Shown: positions 6,285-9,589 of the stretch, piece by piece
Position numbering within the stretch: position 1 is the first letter of the stretch
Layout: each line of letters begins with the position of its first letter
Assembly (NCBI GenBank): GCA_937910265.1
Contig: CALEPD010000125.1
Location: forward strand, 1-9,589
Direction of reading: 5' to 3'
DNA length: 9,589 bases
Origin: an uncultured Bacteroidales bacterium
GTDB lineage: Bacteria; Bacteroidota; Bacteroidia; Bacteroidales; P3
Program-made: the position numbers and the translations under genes
The notes under the pieces: model-generated
Seen by the model: the letters and a program-made list of their open reading frames with translations, nothing else
Told to the model about the DNA's origin: nothing
The model's database searches: none

Positions 6285-7193
6285 CTATTCCATCAACGAC
6301 AAGACTTGCTGAACTTTTTCATCGAGGGGGAGCAAACCGTCAACCCAATGGATGAATACGCCATTACGCTCCATTCGACGAAACCAAGTCATCTGACGTT
6401 TGGAAAAACGGCGGATATCGGTAAACAATTTTTCGTACATTTCGTCATATGAACAATGACCTTTCAGGTAGCGTGTAACGTGACGGTATTCGAGGCCGTA
6501 TTTCAGCAAACGTTCCTCCGGAACCCCTTGGTTGAGCAAGCCCTCCACCTCTTCAATCATGCCTTGCTGCAGACGCTGACGAAGACGCAATCCGATTCGT
6601 TCAACCACAACTTCGCGTGGAAAGAGCAAACCTACCACCACATGCTGCATCGGAGGCAGCTGGACCACCTCCATGGGGTGGCGGGCATGGTATTCCTGTA
6701 TTTCCAACGCCCTGACGAGACGGTCGCGTGTTTCGGTATCGGTATGGTTGTGGAGCTTGATATAACTTGCAAGGCGCAGCGACAACTCCTCGTCGGAGAA
6801 GGACTCGAGTGATTTGCGGTAATCCTCATCTACGGGGGCGTCGGGCAGCTGGTAGCCCCTGACTATTGACTCGATATACAGCCCCGTACCGCCGCAAAGG
6901 ATAGGCTGGTGCGCAGCCGCAATGATTTTATTGTAGGCGTCGATGAAATCGTATTGGAACTGGTAAACGTTGTATTCGTAGCCAGCCTCGTGGATATCGA
7001 TGATATGATAGGGGATGTGGACACCCTGGAGGTGGTATTCGTTCAAATCCTTGCCTGTTCCGATGTCCATGCCTTTGAATACCTGCCGCGAATCGGCACT
7101 GATAATTTCGGCATTGAGGCGGAGGGCCACATGGGTGGCGAGGGCTGTTTTGCCACAGGCTGTAGGACCAGTAATGGTAAGGAGCTTATTCAT
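6285..7193 (-). CDS. miaA: tRNA dimethylallyltransferase MiaA
   Basis: This enzyme transfers a dimethylallyl group from DMAPP to N6 of adenosine 37 in tRNAs that read codons starting with U (i6A37). It acts in the cytoplasm and improves decoding. At 302 residues it has normal family length. The P-loop GPTACGKT is at 9-16 and DSRQVFKGMDIGTGK at 34-48. GGTGLY (101-106) and the C-terminal signature KRQMTWFRR (265-273) follow. Two segments deviate from the usual MiaA. The 'HPND.. R..RALE' region reads HTDTETRDRLVRALE, and the 'IGY.E' segment reads YGLEYRHVTRYLKG. This is the pattern I recall for a second, shorter MiaA found in Bacteroidales, which often have two copies, so another miaA may exist elsewhere in the genome. 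The start ATG 7193 gives the canonical N-terminus MNKLLTITGPT. It lies 81 bases after the PorE-like gene on the same strand and may be co-transcribed with it. Confidence 0.95.
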   Translation of the reverse strand: MNKLLTITGPTACGKTALATHVALRLNAEIISADSRQVFKGMDIGTGKDLNEYHLQGVHIPYHIIDIHEAGYEYNVYQFQYDFIDAYNKIIAAAHQPILCGGTGLYIESIVRGYQLPDAPVDEDYRKSLESFSDEELSLRLASYIKLHNHTDTETRDRLVRALEIQEYHARHPMEVVQLPPMQHVVVGLLFPREVVVERIGLRLRQRLQQGMIEEVEGLLNQGVPEERLLKYGLEYRHVTRYLKGHCSYDEMYEKLFTDIRRFSKRQMTWFRRMERNGVFIHWVDGLLPLDEKVQQVLSLME

Positions 7194-7207
7194 ATTATTA
7201 TATCAAA

Positions 7208-7242
7208 AAGTACTAAGTACGATAGGCACGCACTTAGTACTT
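7208..7242. repeat. Inverted repeat with 11-base arms between the PorE-like gene and miaA
   Basis: The arms AAGTACTAAGT (7208-7218) and ACTTAGTACTT (7232-7242) are perfect reverse complements around a 13-base loop. The stem is AT-rich and has no U-tract, so it is a poor intrinsic terminator. It could be a protein-binding site or an mRNA hairpin in the miaA leader. The left arm shares its core with 6100-6112. Confidence 0.6.
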
Positions 7243-7274
7243 GAGATGCTGATATCCTTTATTCATTAAATATA

Positions 7275-9589
7275 CTAATATTCTTCGGTGTCGAGGAATA
7301 CCAATTTGCCACGCTGCTTGTCGAATTCGTATTCGCCGAAGGCAGCCAAGCCGCGACGGTTTACAATAAACTTGTAGTCGACATTCTTCACAACAACAAC
7401 CTCGACATTCTTAAGTTTCTTCTGCCCGATTTGCATTTCCTTGAAGATAACAGTTGCTTTGTCGAGAATGTTGCCTTCGGGGTCGAAAGCATTGTCACGG
7501 TCGGGGAAATCTTCCTTGTTGATACGACGCTGATAGAGGAAATTCATAGCCTCTTCCCATGCGATGGCAAAGGGTTCGGTATATCGTTCGTCGATAAGCA
7601 TTGGCACAAGGCTACCGTTGACGATACAGGAGATTTCGCCTTTGGCTGAATGTATCATGGTAACCGGTATGATGCTCTCGTCGTGGATGATATTCGGTTC
7701 AACCTCCTTTTGCTCAATAGGTCTGTTGACAAGGTCGATAACCTCTCCATCTTCGGTGACCTTAACCAAAGGTGTTTCGGACGCCATGTTGTCGACAAGG
7801 AGCTTGGACACGAAGTCGTCCCTGAGAATCAGGAATTCGATACGTCTGTTGAGCATGTGTGCGGCCTCCTTTCTGTCTTCGCCGCTGAGGGTGTTGATAT
7901 ATTCGCATTCGAGAAGCGTTCCTTCAGAGAAAGTATAAGGAGTGCCGTTGATGGTGACGGTCATATCGCGGTCGAGTCGGCGCGGGATACGCTCGCCATA
8001 ACCTTTGGCCACAAGACGGTCGCGTTCGATACCACGGTTAATAAGGTAATCGACTACCGATTGGGCACGGCGCTGCGACAATGTGTCGTTGGTCAAACCG
8101 ATAAAGGGACGGCAGTCGGTATGGGCACGGATTTCGACAACGACGCCGGGATTGTTGACCATTACAAGGTAGAGGTCCATCAAGGAATCCATAAATTCCT
8201 CCTTCAAATCCCACTTGGCCAAATCGTAGCGGATTTCGGGAAGAATGACAGGCTGCTTCGGAACGGGTTCCATGCGGAAATCGTGAACAATATCCTTGTG
8301 GGTATTATAGCCGCAAGTACTCTCAGAGCCTTCAACGGTAAAATAATCGACTTTAGAGACATACATTTTATAGATCTCGTCGCGTTTGATTTGGTCAACA
8401 CCGAAGCGGTAGAATCCTTTATCATCGCTATAAGCTTCGTACTCAGATCCTTTAGAGCCAACGATTTTTACCTTTGCATTTTCGATGAGCTGCATTGACT
8501 TCTCATCTCTGATGGTACCTTCAATGCTATAGAGCAACGGGGGGAGTTCGAAGTAATACAGGTCGTCGTTTACCGGTTTGGTGCGTTTGCCTTTTTTGTC
8601 GGTGGCACGGTTGTGGGGATCGGTAAAAAGACGGTTGGAAGAAAGGTAGCCACGCTCCAACATGTAATGTTCACCGGGATAGAATACGATGCTCATTTCG
8701 TCGTAAGAGGAGTTGAGGGGCACACCCAAGTTTTCGGGTTGGGTCAAGATACGACCAGACTGGCTGATGGTAGCCTTGAACAAGTCCAAGCCACCCACAC
8801 TGGGTTGGAGACCGTCGGAAGAGATGTAAAGTGTAGAGTCGTTTCTGAGGACGGGATAGAGCTCGTTACGCGGGGTGTTGATACGGCCACCCATGTTCTT
8901 GGGTTTGCCGAAGGGTTCGTCGATAGATTTTCTTGTAGCGACCCAGATGTCATAACTACCGTAACCGCCTGGCAAGTCGGACGAGAAGTAGAGGGTCAAA
9001 CCGTCGGAGGAGATAGCTGGATAGAGGTAGTTGAAGTTAGAGTCACCAAGGTGTATTTTAACAGGGGTTTCCCATTCGCTGTCGGCCTCACGGCTTTTGC
9101 CTTTGGGCTGATTCTTGTCATTAGACCTATTGTCCTTGGCTTTGGAGGACTCGAGTGAGGCGGATTTTTTCTTTGAATAGTAGATATAACATCCAAGTAT
9201 TTTGCCTTCGGAGTTGTCGCATCGGTTGAAGTAAACCACACTTCCGTCGGGAGAGAAACAGGCCTCACCTTCGTTTTGGTCGGGGGTGAGGATGACACCG
9301 CTTTCGTCGAAAAGCTCGGGGGTGGTACTCCATTTGCCGCGTCGGTCACGGTAAACAGTATATAGCTGAGCAAAACCTGCGCCTGTCCACAAGTCGAGTT
9401 CGGCATCGGCAGCTGATTGACGTGATGATGTGAATATCAATCGGTTGGTATCTTCGCCAATAAAACGTGGAGCCCAATCGTTGTTGTCGGTATTCCACGG
9501 AAGGCCGGAAGCGCTATCGAGGGTTACCAATACGTGACGGGTACGTGCGTTGAAAAGTTCATTGACTTCGATCAGCGACTTTCTTCTAT
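7275..9589 (-). CDS. PorE-like envelope protein: PD40 beta-propeller, regulatory-like domain, OmpA domain and an extra C-terminal retropepsin-like domain (5' end beyond the right edge)
   Basis: The frame is open to the right edge, so the N-terminus (signal, perhaps TPR) is missing. An in-frame TTG at 9530 is not the real start: coding sequence such as SLIEVNELFNAR precedes it. Positions below count from that TTG. Propeller blades include APRFIGEDTNRLIFTS (20-35), EACFSPDGSVVYF (89-101), YPAISSDGLTLYFSSDLPGG (170-189) and YPVLRNDSTLYISSDG (225-240). A carboxypeptidase-regulatory-like domain (333-420) has YSIEGTIRDEKSMQ and DDKGFYRFGV. The OmpA domain (about 430-570) has EIRAHTDCRPF, LSQRRAQSVVDYLI and NRRIEF; Asp472 and Arg488 are the expected diaminopimelate-binding residues. 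This order matches P. gingivalis PorE, which anchors the T9SS to peptidoglycan. Residues 622-747 form an additional domain resembling a retropepsin (VNGSLVPMLIDERYTEP) without the D-T/S-G triad. A Lys/Ser-rich insert lies at 119-152. Its exact PorE orthology is uncertain, because several PD40-OmpA paralogues occur per genome. Confidence 0.9.
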   Translation of the reverse strand, partial: RRKSLIEVNELFNARTRHVLVTLDSASGLPWNTDNNDWAPRFIGEDTNRLIFTSSRQSAADAELDLWTGAGFAQLYTVYRDRRGKWSTTPELFDESGVILTPDQNEGEACFSPDGSVVYFNRCDNSEGKILGCYIYYSKKKSASLESSKAKDNRSNDKNQPKGKSREADSEWETPVKIHLGDSNFNYLYPAISSDGLTLYFSSDLPGGYGSYDIWVATRKSIDEPFGKPKNMGGRINTPRNELYPVLRNDSTLYISSDGLQPSVGGLDLFKATISQSGRILTQPENLGVPLNSSYDEMSIVFYPGEHYMLERGYLSSNRLFTDPHNRATDKKGKRTKPVNDDLYYFELPPLLYSIEGTIRDEKSMQLIENAKVKIVGSKGSEYEAYSDDKGFYRFGVDQIKRDEIYKMYVSKVDYFTVEGSESTCGYNTHKDIVHDFRMEPVPKQPVILPEIRYDLAKWDLKEEFMDSLMDLYLVMVNNPGVVVEIRAHTDCRPFIGLTNDTLSQRRAQSVVDYLINRGIERDRLVAKGYGERIPRRLDRDMTVTINGTPYTFSEGTLLECEYINTLSGEDRKEAAHMLNRRIEFLILRDDFVSKLLVDNMASETPLVKVTEDGEVIDLVNRPIEQKEVEPNIIHDESIIPVTMIHSAKGEISCIVNGSLVPMLIDERYTEPFAIAWEEAMNFLYQRRINKEDFPDRDNAFDPEGNILDKATVIFKEMQIGQKKLKNVEVVVVKNVDYKFIVNRRGLAAFGEYEFDKQRGKLVFLDTEEY

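Noticed and set aside
7650..8498. Long plus-strand open frame of 282 codons, and a second at 8613-9158
   Set aside because: Both lie antisense to the PorE-like gene, whose domains are unmistakable; they result from its codon bias.
9528..9530. TTG as the start codon of the PorE-like gene
   Set aside because: The frame stays open to the window edge with protein-like sequence before it, so the start lies outside.

Overview
The window looks like a chromosomal segment from the phylum Bacteroidota, most likely a member of the order Bacteroidales that has a type IX secretion system (T9SS). The grounds are: a C-terminal T9SS type A sorting domain on a secreted glycosidase; a PD40 propeller / carboxypeptidase-regulatory / OmpA protein of the PorE type; promoters with the Bacteroidota -7 box TAnnTTTG, one with a TTTG -33 box at the 19-base spacing; and mostly absent Shine-Dalgarno sequences. 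No rRNA, tRNA, CRISPR array, transposase or phage integrase was seen.

Left region (1-2713, minus strand). Four genes read leftwards and are probably one operon: a small envelope protein (2713-2132), a fibre-like surface protein with a coiled-coil tail (2084-1023), a paralogue of the first protein (1019-477), and a membrane protein with a PGAGQ motif that starts at 416 and runs off the left edge. All four have signal peptides.

Middle region (2737-5261, plus strand). Back-to-back promoters at 2737-2780 serve the left operon and a rightward pair: a GH16 beta-glucanase-like T9SS cargo protein and, overlapping its stop by four bases, an outer-membrane beta-barrel protein. The GH16 gene is split by a one-base-equivalent frameshift at 3091-3118, which separates the signal peptide from an intact catalytic core. 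A perfect 24-base palindrome at 5238-5261 acts as the terminator between this unit and the convergent gene that follows.

Right region (5271-9589, minus strand). An ECF sigma factor has its own recognisable promoter and a leader of about 80 bases. A 423-base gap follows, then miaA (tRNA dimethylallyltransferase). Last is a large PorE-like protein whose 5' end lies beyond the right edge. Its C-terminus carries an extra domain that resembles a retropepsin fold with the catalytic D-T/S-G triad destroyed. Short GTACT-rich repeats lie on both sides of miaA.

By eye, the right-hand genes (miaA and the PorE-like gene) are clearly richer in G+C than the left and middle genes. This fits a conserved core next to an AT-richer, lineage-specific cell-surface region. 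The common theme is the cell envelope: peptidoglycan anchoring (PorE-like), export of cargo (GH16), an outer-membrane barrel, and a set of exported surface proteins of unknown function.
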